Source: Thunnus maccoyii
Lineage: Eukaryota; Chordata; Actinopteri; Scombriformes; Scombridae
DNA: 64,000 bases
Direction: 5' to 3'
Assembly: GCF_910596095.1 (NCBI RefSeq)
Contig: NC_056550.1
Span: 27,333,001 to 27,397,000, forward strand
Within the stretch, counting starts at the first letter, position 1. Every line of letters begins with the position of its first letter. Positions 23,201 to 35,700 of the stretch are shown one piece after another. Below the pieces are notes generated by a model that was not told the DNA's origin, ran no database searches, and saw only the letters and a list, made by a program, of their open reading frames with translations. The position numbers were made by a program, and so were the translations under genes.

Positions 23201-26200
23201 TCTTAGACCCTCGTCACAAGAACGTTCTTTGTTGTGGAACGTCTCCTGACCCCTAACGCTAACCTGAGAAACTCTCAAACCACAGAGCTTTACTGTTGCT
23301 TTACCATGACAACCAGCAGCTGCTGAGTTTTCATCAGCTGCGGCGTTACTGCATATGAAACGTTTATCAGAAACAATAATATCGCCAAGTAAGTTTGCAC
23401 GTAAAAGGAACCGGTGTTGAGGTGCATAACAGTCAAAAAATAGAAGGTAAGAGAAATATACAGTTAGCACAAAAGTCAGTGATCATAAATAATATGAATG
23501 AAGTTTTACAATAAAAATATGTTCCAGGAACGTGTTCAAGTATAAACAGTATAAACAGTTCATGTAATATGCAAATGTAGTAACTATGTTGGTGGGTTCA
23601 CAGGTGTTGTTGCAGTTTATGACATTGTTATGTTAATATAACATGTCTGTGGGCAGGATGAGAGTCCGTGTCAGTGGGGGTCCCAGGTTAAGAAACTGTT
23701 CTTGTGTCATGAGGTTTTGGTTCTGATTGGCTGCAGCCTCTTGCCAGGAGGGACTGTTTATATTTAATTAATATAGTAATTTAAATATTTGGTACTTCTT
23801 CCACCTGAAACATAACTAATATAGGTGTCCCCTCAATTTAACGTTGTGACATTATATTAAAAATATCAGCTGTAAACCACAGCTGTAGAAAGAGAAATGT
23901 TTCATATATGATTGTAAATTAAATGTTTTGCAGTTGAAAAGACAAACAAAGTAATAAGAGAACATCACTTTGGGAAAATGTGAGCAGCTGTTTTCACAAT
24001 TTATCTAACTTTTTATAAACTAAATGTATAATCTGTCCATCAAAATATTATAAAAGATTAAGTTTCAGCTTTATAGTGAATGAAAAAGAAACCCAAACAG
24101 TCAAAAAAGAGACAGAATGAAGTCCAAATCAGCAGCTATTCAACCTGTTACATGCAGAACAGTGAAGGCGTTTTATATAAAGTCATTCCTGAACCTGTAA
24201 CTAGTGGTTTCCTCTGTTGTCTTTAGCCGTGTAAGAGCTCAGAGTCAGCCTGCTCAGTCCTCATGGTCCTCATTAGTTCGGGGTTTCCTGGATCATTTCC
24301 TGGATCGCTGGTGCTGCCGTAGCCCACCGAGAGCCGGTTTGGTGGAGGTCACACCCTCCCGATGACATCATAAAGCACGCCCTTCCTTCCTCAAGGCTGC
24401 TGGGCCGCGTGACGAGAGTGTGTGTGTGTGTGTGTGTACAGTCTTAACTCTTAACTCAGTTTGAATGTAGTAAAGGAGACTCTCAGATCACTTAATTTGA
24501 GTTTTTGTGTAAATGTAGAGACAGACAAAATGATGACGACACAACATCAGTAAACACACAAAAACATAGTTGTCTATGAAGTGAAAATAGACAATTCTGG
24601 GCTACCGTAGAAACATGGCGGTGCAACATGGAGGGCTTTATGGAAGAAGACCCGCTCCCTCTGTAGATATAAAGGCTCATTGTAAGGTAACAAAAACACA
24701 ATGATTCTTATTCTAGATGCCACTAAATCCTACAAACTTCACCTTTAAGAACTCTAACGAAGCTTTATCTGTGTCCGGTCTTGTTTCTAAATTAGCTCAA
24801 ACACATCTTTGGCATTTCTACACCAACAATTATGTTATTTATCACCAAATATACAACCTGTACCGATATCAGACCAAAGGAAAGCCTGTTGGGACGTGAG
24901 ATGATGAGACCAATTTGTTTCCGTTTATTAACAGTTGACTTCAAATTAATTTTTAATGATCCGTTTGTTTCTCTACTGACTTTGTGACCTGCTCTCTGTG
25001 ATCATATACAGCCAGCATATAGACGACAGTATGAACCAGAAGTTACGAGACAAAACTGGAAACGGATTCACTACAGCGGTGGTTTAGTGTGTCAGATGTG
25101 TGTTTCGAGGGATTTTGTGGGGTTTTTTTCTGCTTGTTGTTGATCAGCAGAGATTGTCAGTTCCAGTTTTTTTTTGTCTCCAAAGAGCTATTTCAGGAAA
25201 TACGAGGAGAGCCGGTCTCCTTTGATATGCTGTGTGTGTGTGTGACTGTTGCCAGGGAGTTTGCCGTCGTTGCCATGGCATCACAAGGTTTGGAGCTAGT
25301 AAGAGATGATGAAAACTCAAATCCTAGTTTTTCCTCTGTGTGCGCGTGCAGCATGTTGAGCTTGTATGTGAGACGTCTCGTACTGCAGCGACGGGTTTTA
25401 ACACGTGTGTGAAACTACATGCAAAGTTATTTTTGGCTCAAACAGTGACCACAGGTCACACCAAACATGTAAAAGGTAGTTCAGCAGAGCTTTCTCCCTC
25501 CTTCTACTGCCTCCCACCACAACACTGAGTGACAAGGTGCCCAGGAGCAAGGCATTAACCTGGTTTTAGATACAAACTTCATTTGAACTTTAAATGAGTC
25601 ACGAGACTTTGACCTACAAATCTTGAATTTACATGTTTTTTCTATCTTTTATTGTTTTTGAGATATTAGAGTGTGAGTTTTAAGGTCTTTTCTTGCTCCT
25701 CCTGTGATTTTATAATGAGTGTGTATTGCAGAATGTTTCACAGCACTGAGGAAGTGACATCACCAGGAGCAGTTGGAGAGGAGGATTTTAAAGTACACCT
25801 CTTGTGAAATATCCTCATAAATCCCATGACTTTGGCCAAATCTTACATTAAAAATCGTAATTTAGTAGGAAATTTCGTGGCGAATCCACTGATGCAGGTT
25901 TGAAAGTGGTCAGACTTATAGTTTAGACATCAGTAGCCTCTGTTTGACACAAAGTTCATGCCTCCCCATTGTTTTACATTGTAAGGTGTGATGTGGCACT
26001 GCAACTTTCAGGGCTTATAAAACCGTTCGAGTTATTACGAAGTTTTTAACAACTTTTTTTCAGCATAGTGTCATAAGTCACCTGTTAAAGTTTGAAGCTG
26101 ATACCATTAACGCCCTCGGAGGAGATAGCGTTTGTTCGGGGGCCAAAATTGGGGCAAAGTCTTATTTTTAAAGGCTGATTGCAGACTTCCTGTTGGATTT

Positions 26201-29200
26201 AGGTCAGGGGTGTCATGATTAGTAGGTCTTTATGAGACGAATAATTGAGTTTTGGTTTGATCTCTCTACGACATTCCTGCGGGCCGTGGCGGCCATTTTA
26301 GTTACATAGGTGGCGCTAGAGAGCACATTTTGGCACTTTGGGGGTTAATTTTTACATTTTATCAAATTTTTCACCAGACCTGATGTGCGTTCCAAATTTG
26401 GTGAGTTTTTGCACATGTTTAGGGGGTCAAATTAAGGGTTTAAGTGGCGTAATAATAAAGAAAGAAACAAACAAACAAACACGAAAAACAATAGGGTCCT
26501 CGCCTTTTGGGCTCGGTCCCTAAAAAGCTCTTTTCTAGTCTGATCAACCACTCAGAGCTCTTAACAACACATGCCAGCATTCACTCCTTCACACACACAT
26601 TCATACACTGATAGCAGAGGCTGCCATGCAAGCTGCCGACCCGCTCAGCTTCCTATCCAGAGCGCCCCGCGGTGTTTCTAAGCTCACCCATTCACACCGA
26701 GCAAGGACACTTCAACATGCGGGCTGGAGGAGCCGGGGATCGAACCACTGACCTTCTGATTGGTGGATGACCCGCTCTACCACCAGCACTGACTCATCAG
26801 ACATGTAGACATGTGGTCCAGCAGGTATATCGGATGTAAACACAGGATAGTGAATAATAACTGCGATTCATAAACCAGTCCAGGAAGAGTTTTACCCACC
26901 ACAGTGACTGTTGATGGAAATGACTGGAAACTGCTCAAAATCACACATATGTATCTTATTGCAGGTGTTTATTTCCCACCGTGTTGTGATTTTAACCTGT
27001 TGATCTAGTTGTTGTTGTTGTTGTTGTTTTTCTACTTTACAACTTATCTGTTTTATGATATCTTCTCTGTCTTCTATTTCCATTTTATCTTTCAATTTCC
27101 TTCTTCCAGTAAATTGCTTTGTAAAAGCTGGCTTGCTTATAGTTTATAAGTACTATAAAGTGATTTAAGCAAATTTATGATGTTTGATTGATTGAATTTG
27201 ATGTTACAAGACAATCAGTAAAGTATTAATCAATTAAACATTAATTTTGGGATCAAACAACCTGTGTAAGTGCCACAATAAGAGAGGAGACATTCAGATA
27301 TTATAGTTTGTGACTTGAATAGTGAAAATATTTGCTCCTATTACTTATTTAATATTTGTTGTTATTATAATGTTTAGTGGGAATTATATACAGTATGTAA
27401 TGTGTTATTCTGTTTCTTTAAGTGATTACAGTCATTAGCCTCTTAACTATGTCATTGAAATTACTGAATGTAGCAGTACAGAAAGTAATGAGATAATTGC
27501 TGTTTGCTGCAGATTTATTTTCACATTTGGCTCTTTGCTTTGTATGAAGTGGAACTCAGGTTTCCCATCTGGAAAAACAGAAATAAGCGCCACCACAAGC
27601 TGCATCAGTGCTGCCAGTGTTTCCACTCATATTTATTACATCGCAGTTTATTTCTCTCTCTTAGAGCTTCTGTAAATATAATGACTTAATTTTATTTTGT
27701 TTGGCTTTTCCTTTGTGGCTTATTTCTTCTTCTAACTGTAATCATCCCTCCTTGTCTCCTTCTGACTACAGCAAGTGTCCAGACCCACCTTCTTCGCCCG
27801 GAAGTTCGAGGCCAGCGTCAGCCAGGAGATCATCAGCCAGTTGGACTCCTACCTGTTCGGAGCGTACGCCTCAGGCACGCCGGGCCTCCAGGCCTACTGG
27901 GAAAACGCTTATGAGCAGGAGACGGACGGCCCCGCCAGCCTGTCGGACTCCTCGCTCAGCCACTACCACGCCTTCGCTCGTATGGGACTGAGCCGCGCCG
28001 CCGGCTCGCTGCAGGGCCATCCCAACGACAACAGCTGCAGGTACGAACATGGATGTATTAACAGAGCTGGATGGGGCGTGACAGACAGTCCTGCTGTTTT
28101 CTCAGAAACCACCAGCAGTACCAAAAAATAATACCATTTTCCCCATTATGAGACCATACCGTAGGAGGCAAACAAGACACCTCGAAAAGCAGAAAAAGTT
28201 AGTTTTAACCTATTTAAAAATGGTTCTGGAAGGGACAAAAGAGGCTATTACAGGATCCTAAAAGGTCTTAGAAGCACTTCTAGGGGTTATTGAAGGGGCT
28301 CCAGGAGTTTGTGAAAGGGCTGCAGGGGTTCTTCATGAGGGTCCAATGGATTCATGGATGTTATCAAGGGATGTTTGGAAAGCTTCCAGGGGTTCTTGAT
28401 GGGTTCACATGTGCTTAAATTGATTACAGTTTGAACAGTATCACTGTAATGATACCAGTGTTACAGCGCATGAGACCCATCTCACCACTAAATCAACTAG
28501 AATCTGGCTCCCTGAGACATAACCTGTAATGTTGGTTGGGGAGATTATGCTTTCACACCCAAACCTGTTTGGTTCGGTTTGAACAAACGCTGGTGTGTTG
28601 GTCCGTTTGGTTCGGTTTGTTTAAGCTGGTTTGAAAGCTGTCAATCAAACTCTGGTGTGTAGTTTAGTCTGGTTGAATGGGACCCTGGTTTGTTCTCCAC
28701 ACAGGGACTGCTTAGAGAAAGTGGTCTCGGTTAGGTCACTTTTTTTTGTCCAGTTACTGTGTTTGTCACTGTTTACGATTAATTACGTCTAGTTGCAGTT
28801 TCAAATATTCATTTTCATAACCTGCTCCTTGTGACACCAGAGAAAAAACGCGAGGAGTTGCTTGTTAGTCTACGGTCAATTCCAAGAGAGTCTTCGGTTA
28901 CAGTGCTTTTGGGAAACATTAAGAAGGTTCACAAGATGGATTTTAAGATAATTTTAGCCTTAAGATGTTTTTGGGAAACAAGATCCAGAACTGAAAGACA
29001 ACAATGCATCATGTTTTTCTTGGTCTGGACCAAATGAAGTGGAATACAGGCCTGAAAGTAAAGTCTGTACTAGAATTTGTCTTTATTAAAAACTACAATC
29101 GGCCTCATACAGGTATCAGTCCTCACTTAGTTATTGGATCTGTAAAGTTGCTTTTTGCTAAGAGAATGTGCACAGTTGGTGTAGAGAGACGAGGACTCTG

Positions 29201-29341
29201 GCAGATGAAATGTGTGTTTCCACTAAACTCACCACCACTGGTGTTTGTGTGTTCACCAGTCCAAATTAAATATGAAGATAACGCAAGCTTGTACTGAGGT
29301 ACAATCAGGCTTCAGTTTCTGCACTGACTGGATTTTTCCAG

Positions 29342-29402
<61 letters not shown>

Positions 29403-29483
29403 GTGGAGACCAACAGTAGGTACAAGGAGGTTCTTGTTGTTGGACTTCGGGTGGGGATTGGTGGCTAGAATGGGTGGGGGCAG

Positions 29484-29528
<45 letters not shown>

Positions 29529-30592
29529 GGGGGGAGGAGGGGAGTTAAAATAAGACTAGTCTGTTCCCTCCAACCTATGATTTCAGTCAAACAGCATCTC
29601 AGAGCACGTCCACGCTTCTGTCCACATGAGTACTGCGAGTACTCGTTTCCTCACAGATTGAAATCTCTTCTTCCTCCCACTCGTTTGGTTTGGAAACAAC
29701 AAAATTGTGCATTAAAGCCATAAATTAATAAGATGTTATATGGTTAACATTTTAACTAGAGCTGCAGCACTTAGTTGATCAACAGAATATTAAAGAACAG
29801 GTCTTTATTTTTCTCCTTGTCAACAAATCTCATGTTTGGATCCAAACCAACAATGAATGATCTACTAACAAGTATTGTGTGTGTGTATCAAAGCCTGATA
29901 TATCTTATCAAAAACAATCAGTGAGTCACAGCGCTGCACTGGGTCACATGTTCCTTCATCATGAAGAGTTTGGTCACGTTAGTTTGATTAGAAACGGCTC
30001 CAAAGACTAATAACAGCATCACGTTTTCAGTCTCTGGAGAGTAGTTCTGTGTAAAAAACATCATGATTAAGCAAAATACAAAGAAAATAAAAGACATTAA
30101 GAAACACAAAATGAACAGATTTCAATCAGCAGACAATAATCATGTAAAAACAAATAATTACAATTATGAAAGATGAGAAAAAGAATAGATCAAGAATTAG
30201 ATATGACATTTTCTTTTGAAAGGTGAAGATTATCGACAGATGTTGCTAAAAGATGATGAGAGAGAAAATGGCACAAACAAAGAAATAATTAATAACTGTA
30301 CTTGAGTAAATGTGCTGAAATACTTTGCTGCATTGAGAGAAAAAAAAAAAAAAGTCAAAATGTGAGAAATAAGATCATTGTGTGTGTTTCAGGTACGTGG
30401 CCATGAGCCACCCGGTGTCGGTCCACCTCTACTTCCTGTCCGACCAGTTCCAAGGATACCTGGTGCGTCACATGGCCACCAACAGAGCTTCCACCCAGCT
30501 GGAGAGCCTGGAGACCTGGGTGACACCCAGAGACCACTTCACCCTGGCCAGCCCCCCCTTCCCCAACAACCGCCTGCAGCACGTCCAGGTCA

Positions 30593-30639
<47 letters not shown>

Positions 30640-32756
30640 AACTGACCAACATGGCCTTTTGAAATCAGTTACTTGTCACTAGTTGATATTATCCGAGCAT
30701 ATTTAAATGTCATGTGCATTATATTTAGTTTTTTGTGACTTGATTATTTTTTCATCAGTTTTACACCGTTAACGCAGAACCTCACAAGCATTTATTACAC
30801 AAAATGTAACCCCTAAATTCCACCGGGCGCGTGTGCACCGCGTTCCGGCTCCGACGCGGCTACCGGAGCTGATCGCGGCCATCTAGTCAATGTTTCTGAT
30901 TCCACCGGGTGCGTCGCGGCGCATTTCAGAAGCGTCCCAGAAGCGGCTCTCCGCTCCGCTGCGCTAAAAATAGGCGCCTCGTCTATTTTTTTTTCAAGCA
31001 GCACAGAGCAGATGGAGCTGGGCAGGAAGTCAGACACAGAAACAGCATTGAGCATCCGGTCAATTTTCAAAATAAAACACACCGTGCAGACTCCTGGTCG
31101 TATTTCAACAATAAACGCAATTAAAACAGACGAATAAAGAAACCATTTAACTACGTAGAAGCACAAAGATCAAGGAAAATGACCAAATCAATGAAAGCTG
31201 AGCAAGTTAACAAAATTGGACAGTTTAGTTGCCCTGCTACTGCAGTAATTACGGTAGCCTTAAGGCACTCTGTAAGCTTTGACTAGGCTGCTGTAATTAC
31301 TGTAGTAGGAGTGCAACTGACTTTAAACGGCGGAAGGCTTCCCCGCGGTGAAGACGCTCTGCTTCTGACACGCTCCCGGTGGAGTAGGGCGCTGTGCAGA
31401 GGATGGAGCAAAACCACGTCGGAGCCGGAACGCGGCGCACGCGCGCTCGGTGGGATCCCAGGGTTAATGTATGAACATGAGTTTTTAGGAGAGATTGAAA
31501 GGAATTCACACAGCAGCAGGATGAGTTTCAACAGGAAGTCTGTTCAGAGTTTGAGAGCCTTTAGTTTTAAGTTGTTGGATCTGAGGTTGAGTGTGTTTAC
31601 GTCTGGATGCTGCTTTGAAAACAATAAGTAAAACCTAGAAATCAATTCTAAAATCAGCTGGAAGCCAATATACATATTTAAGTAAATATTTCCAGACACC
31701 CCTGCAGCTTGAGACTAGAGCTGCAACGATTAGTCGATCAGTAGAGAACCTATTTTGATAAATCAAGAAATCTTTAAGTCATTTTTCAGACAGAACTGCT
31801 AATCCTCTCATTGTTTAATATTTTTGGGTTTGAACTGTTGGTTGAACAAATCATTGTGGGCATTTCTTTGTGTTTGCTGATGTTTTATAGACCAAACGAT
31901 TAATTGAAACAATAATCAGCAGATTAATCGATGATAAAAAATCATTCTGAGTTGCAACCCAATTTGAGACCAGTAGAGAGATGCAGTCTGAGTCTCTTCC
32001 TGTTCTCCAGGTGGGGATGGACTGGGATCCTAAGGAGCGTCTCTTCAGGAACTGGGGTGGTTTGCTGGGACCGGAGGACGAGCCGGTGGCCGTGCAGCGC
32101 TGGAGCCGAGGCCAGAGCAACCTGACGGCCACCGTGGTGTGGATCGACCCCACCAACGTCATCGCGGCGACCTACGACATCCTGGTGGATGCCTCCGCCG
32201 AGGTCACCCACTACCGGCCACCTCTCACCTCGCCGCTGAGGCCCGGCGTGTGGACGCTGAGGGTGCTGCACCACTGGACCCCGCTGGGCCAGACCAGCTT
32301 CATCGTGGCTCCGCTGGAGTTCCACCGACAACAGCCGATACAGCAAGGTGAGCGAACCGAACACGAGAAACCAGATTACCAGCAGACGTCATCAATTCAT
32401 CAAGTCAGTTATTATTTTATTTTATTTGTAAAGCCCAATATCACAAATTATCCTCAGGGGGCTTCACAATCTGTACAGCAATATAACATCCTCTGTCCTT
32501 AAACCCTCGATTCAAAGAAGGAAAAACTCCCTGAAAAACCCTCTAATGGAAAAAAATGGAATAAACCTCGTGAAGAGCAACAGAGGATCCCTCTCCTAGG
32601 ACGACAGATGTGTTATAATAGAAATATAATATATATGAAGAATGTGATCAATAGGACACCGAGCAACCTTCAGGTGCCGCCAAAACAAAATATGAGCTCA
32701 GCCACATGACCTCTGTCACCATGGAGACCTGGGAGGAGGACAGACCACACACACAC

Positions 32757-32792
<36 letters not shown>

Positions 32793-35700
32793 GGAAACTC
32801 ACGTCATCATCACGATACATGTAATTATATCACTGTTGAGCAGTTTTTCTGGAAATTCATATGAGGAGGTGGTGAAACTTTAACCTCCTTAGTTAACATT
32901 TATAAGAAGTATATGAACGTTATGAAATAAACAGCAGATATAAGTTATAAACAGATAATGAATGACAATATCGTAAAACAAAATATGTCTTCATAGTAGA
33001 GGTAATAATTGCTGACAAATACAGTACATTAATAAACACTTATATATGCTTATATCTACATTATAACGTATTTAACGTCGCAGGTTGATTAAGTTGCATC
33101 TTTAACAGTAATCGATATTTTTCACCATTTTCTGACAAAGTGATTAATCGATAATGAAGATAATTGTTAAATACTTGCAGCCCTTTTTATAAACCATTTT
33201 TTAAATTTTATATACTGCTTATAAATGCTAAATTTGAAGAGTTTATAGTAAAGAGGAAACAAAAAATTCTTACCACAATGTCCCTTCTTCTGGAGCTTTC
33301 AGCCACATTTCATGACGAGCCGGATCAGCTCTACCGGTAAAGACAGACTGAAAAGTTCAGACTAACAAAGGATCGAGCGGCTTCACCTGTAAACTCCTGC
33401 TGACATATCGCAGTTATTTTGCGGATGTATCTTATTGCATCTTAAAGTCTGCTAAACATAGGCACAAAGTTGGAGTATCAACCTTCAAACTCTGCACTGC
33501 AAACACCTGTTGAAATGATATTCAAAAGCTTCAGAGGGGTGACTGTAGTTCATATGTCAATAGCACATCTAATACTTGAATTACACACACACACATACAC
33601 ACATACATATACTCACAGAGCAGAGGCCCTGCTGTCACAGCTGTCAACACCATGGATCCATATATTTATAGTGTCAGTATCCAGTCACTCTCACTCAGCA
33701 GCACACAGGGTCACCTCTTTTCGAATTAGCCTCCCCTGGGTTAGCGTTTGATTTGTTTGACCTTCCCAGTCCTCCGTGTGTGTATGTGTGTTTGTCATAA
33801 GCTACTTTTGGTGACAAATTTCAAACACAAAGACCAGTTAATTGAGGACGGCTTGTCCAATTTGGGACAAATGCAGTGTCCCAAATCGGTAAAATGCTGA
33901 TTTTTGGGTCAGTGGTTAAGGTTAGGTTTAGAGTAAGTCTCCAGGAAATGAATGTAGGTCTGAGTGTGTGTGTGTGTACACACAAGGGATAACTGTAAAG
34001 TAAAGCCCAGTGCAGGAATAGACAGTGAGGTTTTTATGGGCTGGTGCTGTAATGTGAAGGTGGTATCTGATGTCATTCATGCCTGATCTATGTGTGTGTT
34101 TCTCTGTGTGTGTGTGTGTGTGTGTTTGTGTATCTTTGTGAGACCAATCCGAGTTTTTAACCTTGGCAGTGAGGACATTTTGTCTGCTCTTCACACTGGG
34201 ACAAACCTTCCAACGACTGTTTGAGGGTTTTAGTTTTAAAGTTAAGGTTAGATTGGGTTTATGTTCAGTTTAGGGTTAGGGGTTGGGTTTAGGATTAGGG
34301 GTCAGGGTTAGGGGTTGGGTTTAGGATTAGGGGTCAGGGTTAGGGGTTGGGGTAAGGGGTAGGGGTAAGGGTTAGGGGTCAGGGTTAGGAGTTGGGTTTA
34401 GGGTTAGGGGTAAGGGTTAGGGGTTAGGGTAAGGGTTATGGGTCGGGTTTAGGGTAAGGGTTAGGGGTTGGGTTAGGGTTTAGGGTTAGGGGGTAAGGGT
34501 TAGGGTAAGGGTTAGGAGTTGGGTTTAGGGTAAGGGTTAGGTGTAGGGGGGAAGGTTAGGGGTTAGGGGGTAAGGGTTAGGGTAAGGGTTAGGAGTTGGG
34601 TTTAGGGTAAGGGTTAGGGGTTGGGGTAGGGGTTAGGGTTAGGGGGTAAGGGTTAAGGGTTAGGGTTAGGGATTAGGGTTAGGGGTTGGGGTAGGGGTTA
34701 GGGGGTAAGGGTTAGGGGTCAGGGTTGGGGTTGGAGTAAGGGTTAGGGGTTAGGGTAAGGGTTGGGATTAGGGTAAGAGTTAGGGGTTGGGGTAAGGGTT
34801 AGGGGTTAGGGTAAGGGTTGAGATTAGGGTAAGGGTTAGGGGTTGGGGTAAGGGTTGGGTTAGTGGGTAAGGGTTGGGGTAAGGGTTAGGGGGTTAGGGT
34901 AAGGGTTGGGATTAGGGTAAGGGTTAGGGGGTAAGGGTTAGGGGTCAGGGTTAGGGGGTAAGGTTTGGGATTAAGGTAAGGGTTAGGATTAGGGTAAGGG
35001 TTAAGGGGTAAGGTTTGGGATTAGGTTAAGGGGTAAGGTTTGGGATTAGGGTAAGGGTTAGGGGTTGGGGTAAGGGTTGGGATTAGGGTAGGGGTTAGGG
35101 TAAGGGTTAGGGGTTGGGGTAAGGGTTAACATTGGGGTTATATTATTCTTATTGTCATCAAATCTCATGTTTGGATCCAAACCAACAATGAACTGATCTA
35201 CTAACTAGTATTGTGTGTGTGAATCAAAGCCTGATTTATCTTATTCCTCCGTTGTTGTTCCAGAAACTATTAAAAACACATCAGTGAGTCACACCGCTGC
35301 ACTGGGTGACATGTTCCTTCATCATAAAGAGTTTGGTCACGTTAGTTTGTTTAGAAACGGCTCCAAAGACTAATAACAGCATCATGTTTTCAGTCTCTGG
35401 AGAGTAGTTCTGTGTAAGGTAGATGCTACTGAGCATGTGCAGGAACCCTTTACTATTTACAGCTTCACTAGCTTGTTGTGCTTCATATCACAACCTCTAG
35501 ACTTTATACTGACGTTTTTTGAGAAGTTTACAACATAGTAGGGATTATTTTAATTATCGATTAATCTGCTAAATATTTATTGACTTGAAATGGAGTCATC
35601 ATTTTATCTATAAAGTTAATGTCTGGGTTTTGGGGCTGCTGGTCGGACCAAACAAAAGACATTTAGTTTATTATCATAGAAGACAAAGAAAACATAAAAT

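Larger units (their letters stand above)
21021..27771. other. xylt1 intron 7
   Basis: 6.75 kb, the largest internal intron, with no exon-like sequence. It holds repeat Q (21380-21790), repeat B (22730-23093), a repeat near 24590-25080, a long dispersed repeat ending at 26525 and a SINE (26551-26790). The stretch 23100-24500 shows nothing recognisable apart from (TG)n at 24419-24437. Confidence 0.8.
28041..30392. other. xylt1 intron 8
   Basis: Contains a degenerate G-rich minisatellite (28245-28410), two (TG)n tracts (29342-29400 and 29490-29526) and repeat B copy 3. A stretch at 28520-28735 with repeated gtttggttcggtttg words may be another repeat. Confidence 0.8.

Noticed and set aside
26736..26786. 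Functional tRNA gene
   Set aside because: Boxes A and B are present but no acceptor stem or anticodon arm can be folded; a SINE explains it.
34206..35130. True interstitial telomere
   Set aside because: Units are too degenerate and the flanks look like a repeat that carries this minisatellite. Kept only as an alternative in the findings.
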